Assembly: GCF_003402415.2 (NCBI RefSeq) | Contig: NZ_AP036014.1 | Coordinates: 4,030,001 to 4,094,000 of the forward strand | Direction of reading: 5' to 3' | DNA from: Cupidesulfovibrio sp000226255 | GTDB lineage: Bacteria > Desulfobacterota > Desulfovibrionia > Desulfovibrionales > Desulfovibrionaceae | Length of the DNA: 64,000 nt | In this document: piece after piece, positions 34,515-42,906 of the stretch | How positions within the stretch are numbered: position 1 is the stretch's first letter | Layout of the letters: each line of letters begins with the position of its first letter | Program-made: the position numbers and the translations under genes | Notes under the pieces: model-generated | What the model was told of the DNA's origin: nothing | Database searches by the model: none | Seen by the model: the letters and a program-made list of their open reading frames with translations, nothing else

Positions 34515-35501
34515 CTACCCCGCGCAGTCCTGCGGGGGGCCTACCGCAAGGATGGGGCCGTTGCGCAGATCGGGCTTGTTGTAGCCCAACGGCGCGCCGT
34601 CCAGCAGGGTGACGGCCCCGCCCGCCCCTTCCACCAGCGCCTGGCCGGGCGCGGTATCCCATTCCCAGGTGGGGTGCAGGCACGGAAAGACGTGCGCCGC
34701 CCCTTCCGCCACCAGGCAGAACTTCAGCGGGCCGCCCGCCTGCATGCGCCGATGCGGAAACAGCCCGGCGCGCAGCCTGTCCTGCGCGGCCGTGTCCGGC
34801 GGCGGGACCACGTCCGACGGGGCCGCGCGCCACGCGCGGCCGGGAAAAGCCGCCGACCGTATGTCCGGGTGCGCCGCGAGAAAGGCATCCAGCTTGGGCG
34901 TGCGGCGCACCCGGCCCTGCACCACCGTGGCGCGGGGCGGAAAGACGCGCGAAGCGCGCACCGGCTCGGGCGGCGCGCCGTGCTCCACCCGCCACGAACC
35001 ACAACCGCGCCCGCCGTACCAGGTGACGCCCAGCGCCGGAAAATGCAGGATGCCCGCCGTGGGGTGGCCATGCTCCACCAAGGCCACGCACACCGCGAAA
35101 TCGCCCTCGCCGTTCAGAAAGCCGCGCGTGCCGTCCAGCGGGTCCACCAACAGGAAGCGCGTCCAGCCCGCGCGCTCGGCGTGCGGGGGGATGCGCCCTT
35201 CTTCCGACAGCACGGGCAGGCCGGGCCGCAACCGGGCCAGCCCATCGGCCAACACGGCCTGCGAGGCCTCGTCCGCCTCGGTGACCGGAGAATCGTCGGC
35301 CTTGCGGCGGGCGCTGGGGGCCGTTCCGCCGCACCAGCGCAGGATGGCCGAACCGGCAGCCTCCACCAGGGGCAACAGGTCGCGCAGGGGAAAAGACGCG
35401 GCGGTGACCGGAGCGCCGGAGCACCCGCGCCCCGCCGCACGCCCCCGTGCGTCCGCGCCGTCGCGCCATCCCTTGCATTGTCCCCGCTTCCCGTCGGCCA
35501 T
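34515..35501 (-). CDS. cysQ: 3'(2'),5'-bisphosphate nucleotidase CysQ / inositol-monophosphatase family
   Basis: A 328-residue Mg-dependent phosphatase of the FIG superfamily. Motifs seen are SPVTEADEASQ, LSEEG, the metal-binding VDPLDGTRGFLNGEGDFAV and the late WEWDTAPGQALVEGAGG. CysQ removes the 3'-phosphate of PAP made when sulfate is activated. The start at 35501 has GGAGGGG just upstream, giving an unusual basic 35-residue N-terminal extension. CysQ fits the motifs better than inositol phosphatase, but substrate is inferred. Confidence 0.85.
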   Translation of the reverse strand: MADGKRGQCKGWRDGADARGRAAGRGCSGAPVTAASFPLRDLLPLVEAAGSAILRWCGGTAPSARRKADDSPVTEADEASQAVLADGLARLRPGLPVLSEEGRIPPHAERAGWTRFLLVDPLDGTRGFLNGEGDFAVCVALVEHGHPTAGILHFPALGVTWYGGRGCGSWRVEHGAPPEPVRASRVFPPRATVVQGRVRRTPKLDAFLAAHPDIRSAAFPGRAWRAAPSDVVPPPDTAAQDRLRAGLFPHRRMQAGGPLKFCLVAEGAAHVFPCLHPTWEWDTAPGQALVEGAGGAVTLLDGAPLGYNKPDLRNGPILAVGPPQDCAG

Positions 35502-35552
35502 GGCCCCTCCGCATGCATGGGCATTTGCAGGATTTCGTGCTACAGGGCGGCC

Positions 35553-36278
35553 ATGCGCACCGCACACTCCGCCGACCTGCATCGGCGCGCGCACCCAGCC
35601 CTCATCGCCACCGCCGCTCCGCACCCCGCCGGAACGCGCGGCACGACGCATTGCGACCGCCGCATCCGCCGCATCCACCGTACTGGCGGCACCTGCCGTA
35701 CCGGGCATGCCCCCGTCGGGCAGCGGGTCACCGCCTGCGCCACGGCGCGCCGCGCCGCGCTGGCCTTCGTGCTGCTCTCCGTTGTGGCACTTGCGGGCTG
35801 CGCGGGCAAGCAGCAGATCCTCATGGAGCCGGAACAGCAGACCCAGGTCCGCCAGCAAACCGCAACCGCGCCGTCGCAGGCGCTCATCCGCACCGCCCGC
35901 TCCGCGCTGGGCGTGCCCTACCGCAACGGCGGACGCACCCCGGTGGAGGGTTTCGATTGCTCCGGCTTCGTGTGGTGGACCTTCCACCAGCACGGGGTGG
36001 ACCTGCCCCGCACCTCGGAAGAACAGGCCGCCTGCGGCAGCCCGGTTCCGCCCGGCGGCGAGCTGCGCCCCGCCGACATCATCGTGTTCCGCACCGGGTC
36101 GGGCCCGCTGGGCCTGCACACGGCCATCTACACCGGGGGCGGGCAATTCGTGCACAGCCCCAAGCCCGGCGGCACGGTGCGCGAGGAAAGCCTGGCCGTG
36201 TACTATTGGCAGCGGGCCTTCATCGCGGCGCGGCGCATCTTCCGCACTGCGGACCAGACCACGCCAAGCCTGCCCTGA
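35553..36278 (+). CDS. NlpC/P60 cysteine-peptidase lipoprotein
   Basis: This 241-residue protein has an NlpC/P60 domain (about 105-235): catalytic Cys in EGFDCSGFVWW, His in LHTAIYTGGGQFVHSP. It cleaves peptidoglycan stem peptides. A lipoprotein signal (ALAFVLLSVVALAGC, lipobox Cys at residue 83) lies unusually far from the ATG at 35553; no alternative ATG, GTG or TTG start just before the hydrophobic stretch is visible. The 50-residue basic lead is therefore odd: either a real long N-terminus or a non-canonical start. It diverges from cysQ. Confidence 0.85.
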   Translation: MRTAHSADLHRRAHPALIATAAPHPAGTRGTTHCDRRIRRIHRTGGTCRTGHAPVGQRVTACATARRAALAFVLLSVVALAGCAGKQQILMEPEQQTQVRQQTATAPSQALIRTARSALGVPYRNGGRTPVEGFDCSGFVWWTFHQHGVDLPRTSEEQAACGSPVPPGGELRPADIIVFRTGSGPLGLHTAIYTGGGQFVHSPKPGGTVREESLAVYYWQRAFIAARRIFRTADQTTPSLP

Positions 36279-36390
36279 TCCGCCGCCCGCAAGCCGCCCA
36301 TCCCCGCACCGCCCCCGGCCCCGCATCGCCCACCGCGCTGGTTGCTGCCCGCCGCCAGCCCCGATCGCCCCCAACGCCTTCCGCCGCTCC

Positions 36391-36430
36391 AAAAAGAAAC
36401 GACCGCACTCCGAAGGGGAATGCGGTCGTT
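36391..36430 (-). terminator. Intrinsic terminator of the HU gene
   Basis: On the minus strand a 10-bp stem (AACGACCGCA/TGCGGTCGTT, arms 36421-36430 and 36398-36407) is followed by TTTCTTTTT. It starts 30 nt after the HU stop codon and is a clear rho-independent terminator. Confidence 0.9.
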
Positions 36431-36459
36431 CGCGTCCGGACGCGATGTAACTGCGAGCG

Positions 36460-36747
36460 CTACTTGTTCAGGCCTTCGACCAGGGTCTTGGCGGCCATGA
36501 ACTTCACGGCCTTGCGGGCCGGAATGGAGATGCTCTGACCGGTCTGGGGGTTGCGCCCCGTGCGGGCGGCCCGCTCGGTAACGGAGAACGCGCCCACGCC
36601 GGGCAGACGCACGCCCGCGCCATTGGCGACGCCGTCGGAAAGCACGCGGCAGAACGCGTCATAGGCCTTCTCGGCGCTCACCTTGGTCACGAACACATCG
36701 GGCAGCGCCTCTTTGAGGGCGGCAACAAATTCAGCCTTGGTCAACAT
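36460..36747 (-). CDS. hup: DNA-binding protein HU
   Basis: A 95-residue nucleoid protein of the HU/IHF family: MLTKAEFVAALKEALP start, VRLPGVGAFSVTERAARTGRNPQTGQSISIPARKAVKF arm region (shown in part). Full length for HU. It is a monocistronic gene with its own promoter and terminator. Confidence 0.95.
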   Translation of the reverse strand: MLTKAEFVAALKEALPDVFVTKVSAEKAYDAFCRVLSDGVANGAGVRLPGVGAFSVTERAARTGRNPQTGQSISIPARKAVKFMAAKTLVEGLNK

Positions 36748-36812
36748 CAGGATGTCCTCCTTGCGCTATGCGGATTTCCCCCCGTAACCAAACCACGGTC
36801 AGCATGTCCCAC

Positions 36813-36841
36813 CCTATGCAGTGACCACGTTTTCTTGTCAA
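36813..36841 (-). promoter_or_regulatory. Sigma70-type promoter of the HU gene
   Basis: On the minus strand TTGACA (36836-36841) and CATAGG (36813-36818) are separated by exactly 17 nt. The -35 is perfect and the -10 matches the central ATA. It lies 66 nt upstream of the HU start. Confidence 0.7.
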
Positions 36842-37014
36842 TCGTTTCACGGCCCGCAAAGCAAGGAAACACGCCATTTTCCCCGCTCAGCACCCCATCC
36901 AGTTGCGCTTGGTTCGCATTGCGTATAGAAGGCAGGATGTACACAGCCCCAGAGCAACAGGCATTGCGCACGCCGCCGGGCCGCGCATCCGCCACAACGC
37001 CACGGGAGCATGCC

Positions 37015-37746
37015 ATGCCAGACGTCATGCCAGACGCCGCACCGCGCGATACCGCACAGACGCCGCCCCATCCTGCCGACGATCTGCTGACCATCGCCGA
37101 CATCGCCCGCCGCCTTTCCTTGCCGGAATCCACCGCACGCTACTACTGCAAGCGTTTTGCCGCGTTCATGCCCACTGTGGGCGACGGACGCCGCCGCCGC
37201 TACCGCGCGGGCACCCTGGCCATCATCGAAGCCATCATCGAGGCCATGCACACCGCCCGTACCGCCAGCGCGGTGGAGGCCATCCTGGCCCGCAGCTTTC
37301 CCCGCAATGCCGCCGTGCAGCCCGCCCCCGGCCGGACGGCTGCTGCGGAGCAAATTTCCGCAACCAGCACCGCAAGCCCGGCCGTCCAGCCGGTGACGGT
37401 GACGGAAGGCGCGCCTGCCCCGGCCGCCGCCACGTCCACGTTTTCGGGCGGCGGCATGGAGCCCGGCCATGCGCTGTACGCGCTCATCGAGCACCAGACC
37501 CGTGCGCTGGACACCATCGCCGCCGCCCTGTCCACCCTGGCGGCACGCCAGTCGGCCATCGACCTTCTGGCCGACCTTGCCCGCACCGCCGAAGGCGAGG
37601 TGGGCAACATCCGCAAGGATGTGGAAACCCTGCGCCTGCTGCTGGATTCCTCGGAAAAGATCCACCAGCAGGACCTGGACCAGTTGCGCGACTGGCTGGG
37701 CCGGGTCATCGCCGACCGGCGGCAACGCACCCGCGAGCAGACGTAG
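37015..37746 (+). CDS. MerR-like DNA-binding protein with C-terminal coiled coil
   Basis: A 243-residue protein (269 if translation starts at 36937). The MerR-type helix-turn-helix lies at about 21-90 (LLTIADIARRLSLPESTARYYCKRFAAFMPTVGDGRRRRY). An Ala/Thr/Pro-rich linker follows, then a helical C-terminus (about 155-240) likely to oligomerise. The start at 37015 is preferred because CGGGAG sits 8 nt upstream, whereas 36937 follows a TATAGA box so closely that it would be leaderless. It diverges from HU. There is no metal-binding Cys set, so it is not a metal-sensing MerR. Its target is unknown. Confidence 0.75.
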   Translation: MPDVMPDAAPRDTAQTPPHPADDLLTIADIARRLSLPESTARYYCKRFAAFMPTVGDGRRRRYRAGTLAIIEAIIEAMHTARTASAVEAILARSFPRNAAVQPAPGRTAAAEQISATSTASPAVQPVTVTEGAPAPAAATSTFSGGGMEPGHALYALIEHQTRALDTIAAALSTLAARQSAIDLLADLARTAEGEVGNIRKDVETLRLLLDSSEKIHQQDLDQLRDWLGRVIADRRQRTREQT

Positions 37747-38236
37747 CCAGGCGGTCCTCCGTCCTCCCCCCCCCACTCGCGCCCGCATCCCGCACTTGCC
37801 CGCCGCGCGCCTGCGTGCACCCGGAGTGCGGCCCCGACTGTGCCGCATCGACATTGCGCGCCGGTTGGGCTCGCCACGTCCGGCAGACCTGCGCAACTGA
37901 CGGCGCGCCTCGCCCTTTCGCCGCACCCCGCACGCGCAGACATCTGTTGGCCGTGCAACGCATCGTTTTCCCCACCCGCATTTTGTGCATCTTTTTTTCC
38001 ACTGTGATTCCTGGCCATTATGCCGTATTACAATATGACATCAAATTCGCCTTCAGCACGCCATCCGTGTATTGGCGGTGTCTTTCCCGCTGCATGGCAG
38101 ACTGTGGAGAATTTCTAGAGACTCTGGATTTTCCCGTCCTGCCGGGTTACACCCTGTTCTGGTCACAACTGCATGCGCGGAAAAATTTTCCGTTCAAATT
38201 CAACATATTATAAAATTATCATCGGAAAACAGCCAC
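37747..38236. other. Long leader region upstream of nrdJ
   Basis: 490 nt without a gene. From about 37.95 kb it becomes markedly AT-rich compared with its surroundings. TATTACAAT at 38026-38034 is a candidate -10 and an ATATTATAAAATTAT tract lies just before the start codon. I see no clear NrdR box and no B12-box. The length and composition suggest regulation of ribonucleotide reductase. Confidence 0.5.
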
Positions 38237-40555
38237 ATGACACTCCCCGCCAACCAGCCCCTGCCCACCCCGCCCCCCATGCCCGATGCCCTGCCCGACG
38301 TGGCCCTGAACCCCAACGCCAGGATCGTGCTGGCCAAGCGCTACTACCGCAAGGGCCCCGACGGGCAGCCGCAAGAGGACGCCCGCACGCTGTTCTGGCG
38401 CATTGCCGGGGCCATCGCGGCCGAAGAGGGGAAGTACAAGAAGTCGCCTTTCAAGGTGGATGCGCTGGCCCGCGAATTCTACGACCTGATGACCGGCTGG
38501 AAGTTCCTGCCCAATTCGCCCACGCTGATGAACGCGGGCACCGACCTGGGCCAGCTTTCCGCCTGCTTCGTGCTGCCGGTGGGCGATTCCATCGAGGAAA
38601 TCTTCGACGCCGTGAAGCACGCCGCCATGATCCACAAATCCGGCGGCGGCACGGGCTTTTCCTTCTCGCGCCTGCGGCCCAAGGAGGCCCGCGTGGGCTC
38701 CACCGGCGGGGTGGCCTCCGGCCCGGTGTCCTTCCTGCGCATCTTCAACACCGCCACCGAGCAGATCAAGCAGGGCGGCACCCGGCGCGGGGCCAACATG
38801 GGCATCCTGCGCATCGACCACCCGGACATCATCGAATTCATCCGCGCCAAGGAGCGCGACGGAGAATTCAACAACTTCAACCTGTCCGTGGGCCTGACCG
38901 AAGCTTTCATGAAGGCCGTGGAGGCCGACGAGGAATACGACCTCATCGCCCCGCACTCCGGCCAGGTGCGCGAGCGCCTGAAGGCCCGCAAGGTCTTCGA
39001 GATGCTGGTGCAGAAGGCGTGGGAAAGCGGTGACCCGGGCATCGTGTTCCTGGACCGCATTAACCGCGACAACCCCACCCCCAAACAGGGCGAGATCGAA
39101 TCCACCAACCCCTGCGGCGAACAGCCGCTGCTGCCCTACGAGGCCTGCAACCTGGGGTCCATCAACCTTTCCGCGTTCTTCGTGCCCGGCGCCGCCACGG
39201 CACCCACTACAAAGGACGGCGGCCTGCCGCATCCCTCGCCGGAAAAGGCCATCGACTGGGCGGAGCTGAAGCGGGTCATCCATCTTGGCGTGCGCTTTCT
39301 GGACAACGTCATCGACGCCTCGCGCTTTCCGCTTGAGCGCATTACCGAAACCGTGCACCGCAACCGCAAGATCGGCCTTGGCGTCATGGGCTGGGCCGAC
39401 CTGCTGTACCAACTGGGCATCCCCTACGACAGCCAGGAAGCCATCAGCCTTGGCGAGCGGATGATGCGGTTCGTGCTGGACGAGGGCCGCGCCGCCTCCA
39501 AGGTGTTGGCCAAGGAGCGCGGCCCCTTCCCGGCCTATGCGGAATCGACCTTTGCCGAGCGCGACATGGGCCCCTACCGCAACGCCACCGTCACCACCAT
39601 CGCGCCCACGGGCACGTTGTCCATCATCGCCGGGTGCTCGTCGGGCATCGAGCCGCTGTTCGCGCTGTGCTTCTCGCGCAACGTCATGGACGGCGAACGC
39701 CTGGTGGAGGTGAACCCCCACTTCGAGGCGGCCCTGATGACCACCGGCAGCCACAGCAGGAAGCTGATGGAGGCCGTGGCCGAAAAGGGCTCCATCCAGG
39801 CCATGGACCACCTGCCCGAAGACCTGCGCCGGGTGTACGTGACCGCCATGGACATCGCCCCGGTGTGGCACCTGCGCATGCAGGCGGCCTTCCAGAAGTA
39901 CACCGACAACGCTGTGTCCAAGACCGTCAACCTGCCCAACTCGGCCAGCATCGACGACATCCGGGCCATCTACTGGATGGCCTACGAGCAGGGCTGCAAG
40001 GGCGTCACCGTGTACCGCGACGGCTGCAAGGCCGTGCAGGTGCTGTGCACCGGCGAAGGCGAAAAGAAGGACGACGGCAAGGACGACGACCACAAGACCG
40101 CCGTGCGCCAGCGCCCGGACATCGTCTACGGCTTCACCCAGAAGGTGCCCACCGGCCTCGGGGCCATGTACCTTACCGTCAACGAGGCCGACGGCAAGCC
40201 CTTCGAGGTGTTCGCCACCATCGGCAAGTCGGGCCGGTCCATCACCGCCAAGGCAGAGGCCATCGGCCGCCTGGTGTCGCTGGCCCTGCGTTCCGGCGTG
40301 GAAGTGCGCGACATCGTGCAGCAGCTCAAGGGCATTGGCGGCGAGCACCCGGTGTTCCAGAAGAAGGGCCTCTTGCTGTCCATCCCCGACGCCATCTCGT
40401 GGGTGCTGGAAAACCGCTACCTGAAGGGCGAACTGCCCCCCCATGGCCCGGTGAACGAACTGGACAGGCAGCGCTGCCCCGATTGCGGCGAGGACCTGGT
40501 GTTCCAGGAAGGCTGCTACATCTGCCCCGGCTGCGGCTTCACGAAATGCGGGTAG
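38237..40555 (+). CDS. nrdJ: Adenosylcobalamin-dependent ribonucleotide reductase (class II)
   Basis: This 772-residue enzyme makes deoxyribonucleotides using coenzyme B12. Motifs: GWKFLPNSPTLMNAG, LSACFVLPVGDSIE (first redox Cys), SGGGTGFSFSRLRP, the active-site NPCGEQPLLPYEACNLGSINL, and APTGTLSIIAGCSSGIEPLF. The C-terminus carries a CPDC...CYICPGCGFTKCG Cys cluster, typical of NrdJ, that shuttles electrons. The start at 38237 opens a Pro-rich lead of about 30 residues; its ribosome site is weak. A long inverted repeat follows the stop. Confidence 0.95.
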   Translation: MTLPANQPLPTPPPMPDALPDVALNPNARIVLAKRYYRKGPDGQPQEDARTLFWRIAGAIAAEEGKYKKSPFKVDALAREFYDLMTGWKFLPNSPTLMNAGTDLGQLSACFVLPVGDSIEEIFDAVKHAAMIHKSGGGTGFSFSRLRPKEARVGSTGGVASGPVSFLRIFNTATEQIKQGGTRRGANMGILRIDHPDIIEFIRAKERDGEFNNFNLSVGLTEAFMKAVEADEEYDLIAPHSGQVRERLKARKVFEMLVQKAWESGDPGIVFLDRINRDNPTPKQGEIESTNPCGEQPLLPYEACNLGSINLSAFFVPGAATAPTTKDGGLPHPSPEKAIDWAELKRVIHLGVRFLDNVIDASRFPLERITETVHRNRKIGLGVMGWADLLYQLGIPYDSQEAISLGERMMRFVLDEGRAASKVLAKERGPFPAYAESTFAERDMGPYRNATVTTIAPTGTLSIIAGCSSGIEPLFALCFSRNVMDGERLVEVNPHFEAALMTTGSHSRKLMEAVAEKGSIQAMDHLPEDLRRVYVTAMDIAPVWHLRMQAAFQKYTDNAVSKTVNLPNSASIDDIRAIYWMAYEQGCKGVTVYRDGCKAVQVLCTGEGEKKDDGKDDDHKTAVRQRPDIVYGFTQKVPTGLGAMYLTVNEADGKPFEVFATIGKSGRSITAKAEAIGRLVSLALRSGVEVRDIVQQLKGIGGEHPVFQKKGLLLSIPDAISWVLENRYLKGELPPHGPVNELDRQRCPDCGEDLVFQEGCYICPGCGFTKCG

Positions 40556-40575
40556 GAAAAATCAGGTAAGAATAA

Positions 40576-40705
40576 CCGGGGGAAGGGACCTTTTGCGGCA
40601 GCCGTTAGATGAGCGCAACGCGCGAATCTTACGGATGGCGACCGCAACGCGCAAAAAGGTCCCTTCCCCCGGACCCCCATCCTCCAAAACTTTTCATTTG
40701 GGCTC
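40576..40705. repeat. Long inverted repeat with nested module, downstream of nrdJ
   Basis: Arms at 40576-40594 (CCGGGGGAAGGGACCTTTT) and 40654-40672 are a perfect 19-bp inverted repeat. The loop of 59 nt contains the GCCGTTAGATGAGC...TCTTACGGAT module also found at 14.6 and 44.6 kb. The right arm is followed by GGACCCCCATCCTCCAAAACTTTTC, the flank shared with the copies at 44.7 and 47.8 kb. Confidence 0.85.
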
Positions 40706-40810
40706 CCCCATCTTTTTCATACGGTCACGCCGCCCCCTTCTTGCCTCCCTTGCGCCCTTGTTCCCTTGCCTCTTGCAATGTCGCGCGGGCTTTGCTTTGA
40801 TGCGGCCAGC

Positions 40811-41659
40811 ATGCTCAAGGTCAGCCACCTGTCCCATTCGTTCGGCGCGCACTGGGCGCTGAAGAACGTCACCTTCTCGCTGGAGAAGGGGGAATTTCTG
40901 TTTCTTTCCGGGCCTTCGGGCGCGGGCAAGACCACGCTGCTGCGCCTGCTGCACGGGGCCTTGCCGGTGCAGCGCGGCGCGGTTTCGGTGGCGGGGTTCG
41001 ACCTTGCGCGCCTTACCGGGCGCACCGTGCCGCTGTTGCGGCGGCAGGTGAGCGTGGTGTTCCAGGATTTCAAGATTCTGCCCGAGCGCAGCGTGTACGC
41101 CAACGTGGCCCTGCCGCTGGAAGTGCGCGGCCTTGCGCCGCAGCACATCGGGCGACGGGTGCGCGCCGTGGTGCGCGCCCTGGGGCTGGAGAACCGGCTG
41201 GACACGCCCGGCGGCGAACTTTCCGGCGGCGAACAGCAGCGGGTGGCCGTGGCCCGGTCCATCGTGGTCAACCCGCAGGTGCTGCTGGCCGACGAACCCA
41301 CCGGCAATCTGGACCCGGAACTGTCGCTGCGGCTCATGGACATCTTCATGCAGTTCCACGCCTACGGCACCACCGTGGTGCTGGCCACGCACAGCCCGGA
41401 ACTGATCCGCCGCCATTCGGACGCGCGCCTGCTGCGGCTGGAGGACGGCATGATCACCCACGCCAACTGGGCGGGTGGCGAGGTGTTCCGCTGCGCCGAC
41501 GGCGGGCTGCACCTGGGAGACGGGGGCGATGGGGGGGGCGGCGGACGCGGCATGGACCCCTGCGGGCTGGACGCGCCGGGCATCCCCGGCGGTTCCGCCG
41601 CGCGCCAGGACGACGCCGAAGACTCCAGCGAACGCCGCGACGGGCGGCTGTCACTGTGA
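40811..41659 (+). CDS. ftsE: Cell-division ABC ATPase FtsE
   Basis: This 282-residue ABC ATPase has Walker A GPSGAGKTT, the Q-loop VFQDFKILPERSVYANVALPL typical of FtsE, signature LSGGEQQR and Walker B VLLADEPTGNLD. Residues after about 222 are a 60-residue Gly/Asp-rich tail not found in standard FtsE (about 225 residues). With FtsX it controls periplasmic peptidoglycan hydrolases at division. The start at 40811 precedes the family N-terminus; its stop overlaps ftsX by 1 nt (TGATG). Confidence 0.9.
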   Translation: MLKVSHLSHSFGAHWALKNVTFSLEKGEFLFLSGPSGAGKTTLLRLLHGALPVQRGAVSVAGFDLARLTGRTVPLLRRQVSVVFQDFKILPERSVYANVALPLEVRGLAPQHIGRRVRAVVRALGLENRLDTPGGELSGGEQQRVAVARSIVVNPQVLLADEPTGNLDPELSLRLMDIFMQFHAYGTTVVLATHSPELIRRHSDARLLRLEDGMITHANWAGGEVFRCADGGLHLGDGGDGGGGGRGMDPCGLDAPGIPGGSAARQDDAEDSSERRDGRLSL

Positions 41660-42567
41660 TGCGCACCCTGTTCCGCCTGCTGGGCCGTGGCGTGGCCGAC
41701 CTGTTCCTGCATCCGTGGGCGCAGCTGCTGTCCCTGGCGGCGGTGACCCTGGTGGTCTTTCTGTCCGGGCTGTTCCTGATGGCCCTGGCCACGGTGGACG
41801 CCGAGCTCAGCGCCTCGCGCGGCGAGACCGTGTACCAGGTGTACTGGCGGCCCGGCACCGACATGGGCCACGTGCGCGGCCAGTGGGAAGAAATGCGCCA
41901 CCTGCCCTGGCTGGCCAGCGTGGAAACCTACAGCCCCGACGAGGCGCTGACGGCCCTGGCCCGCCGCATGGGCGAGACGGCTGGCGGCGCGGGCGGCGGG
42001 CTGCCCGGCGGCCTTGATGTGGGCTTTCTGTCCGGCAAAAGCCCCCTGCCCCCCACGGCCCTGCTGACCTTTGCCCCGCGCGAGGCCGACCCGGAGAAAT
42101 GGTCCGCCGACACCCAGGCCTACCTCAAGGCCCTGCCCGGCGTGGAGCGCGTGGCCGCATCGCCCCTGCGCGACGAACTGGGCAAGGCGTGGCGCTCGGC
42201 CAGCCGCTTCGTGATCTGGCCCACCGTGGGGTTCCTCGGCGTGGTGCTGGCGCTGGTGGTGGGCAACACCGTGCGGCTCACCCTGTCCACCCGCCGGGAA
42301 GAAATCGACATCCTGCAACTGGTGGGCGCGCGCAACTGGTACATCCGCCTGCCCCTGATGGTGGCGGGCGCGCTGCAAGGGCTGCTGGGCGGGGGCCTTG
42401 CCTGCCTGCTGCTGGCCGCCGTGCACTGGCGCTTCCGCACCGCGCTCAACGTGCCGCCCCTGCTGCTGGAACTGCGCCTGCCCCCGCCGGAACAGGCCGC
42501 CCTGCTGCTGGCCGTGCCCGTGCTCATGGGCATCCTGGGCAGCTGGATTGCCGTCCGCAGCCGGTAG
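41659..42567 (+). CDS. ftsX: Cell-division membrane protein FtsX
   Basis: A 302-residue ABC permease. The N-terminal membrane helix lies at about 20-43. An extracytoplasmic domain (about 45-175; LPWLASVETYSPDEALTALARRMG) follows, then three C-terminal helices with the conserved STRREEIDILQLVGARNWYIRLPLMVAGALQGLLGG region. It pairs with FtsE. A GTG at 41656 directly precedes the ATG and is an alternative start. Confidence 0.92.
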   Translation: MRTLFRLLGRGVADLFLHPWAQLLSLAAVTLVVFLSGLFLMALATVDAELSASRGETVYQVYWRPGTDMGHVRGQWEEMRHLPWLASVETYSPDEALTALARRMGETAGGAGGGLPGGLDVGFLSGKSPLPPTALLTFAPREADPEKWSADTQAYLKALPGVERVAASPLRDELGKAWRSASRFVIWPTVGFLGVVLALVVGNTVRLTLSTRREEIDILQLVGARNWYIRLPLMVAGALQGLLGGGLACLLLAAVHWRFRTALNVPPLLLELRLPPPEQAALLLAVPVLMGILGSWIAVRSR

Positions 42568-42906
42568 GGGTACAAATTTCCACGGGTGACCGGAAGCCCG
42601 GCCCTGCTGCCTGCCTTACGGACGCGCTACGCGCCTCCTGACCGCCGCCGCAAGACGCCGCCCCGCTCCCCAGCCCCCCTCTCCCCGAGGCATTTCCCTT
42701 GGGGCGACACAGCCACGCGGCCATACCCCCGCAGGCTGACGGCGGTCGCCACACCAATCCGCACCGCCATGCCCACCCAATCAAAAAGTTTTGCGGGGTG
42801 GAGAGGGGATGCGGGGGAGAGGAGGGACGCTTTTCCAAAAGCGTCCCTCCTCTCCCCCGCGAACCAACCCTACGAGCCAACGACGCATACAATGAGGACG
42901 CAGACC
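42568..42906. other. Intergenic region between ftsX and ilvD
   Basis: A gene-free stretch of 339 nt. Its distal third is the long inverted repeat at 42782-42860; the first 200 nt are Pro/Arg-coding shadow sequence with no visible signal. Confidence 0.7.
42782..42860. repeat. Long inverted repeat upstream of ilvD
   Basis: Arms 42811-42834 and 42837-42860 form a perfect 24-bp inverted repeat with a 2-nt loop (GCGGGGGAGAGG...CTCTCCCCCGC). The left flank is CAAAAAGTTTTGCGGGGTGG, the reverse of the AAAACTTTT flank seen at 40.7 kb, so this copy is inverted. It ends 47 nt before the ilvD start. Confidence 0.85.

Noticed and set aside
42811..42860. 24-bp hairpin as an ordinary terminator of ftsX
   Set aside because: It is about 240 nt from the ftsX stop, has no U-run, and belongs to a dispersed repeat family with a conserved flank.
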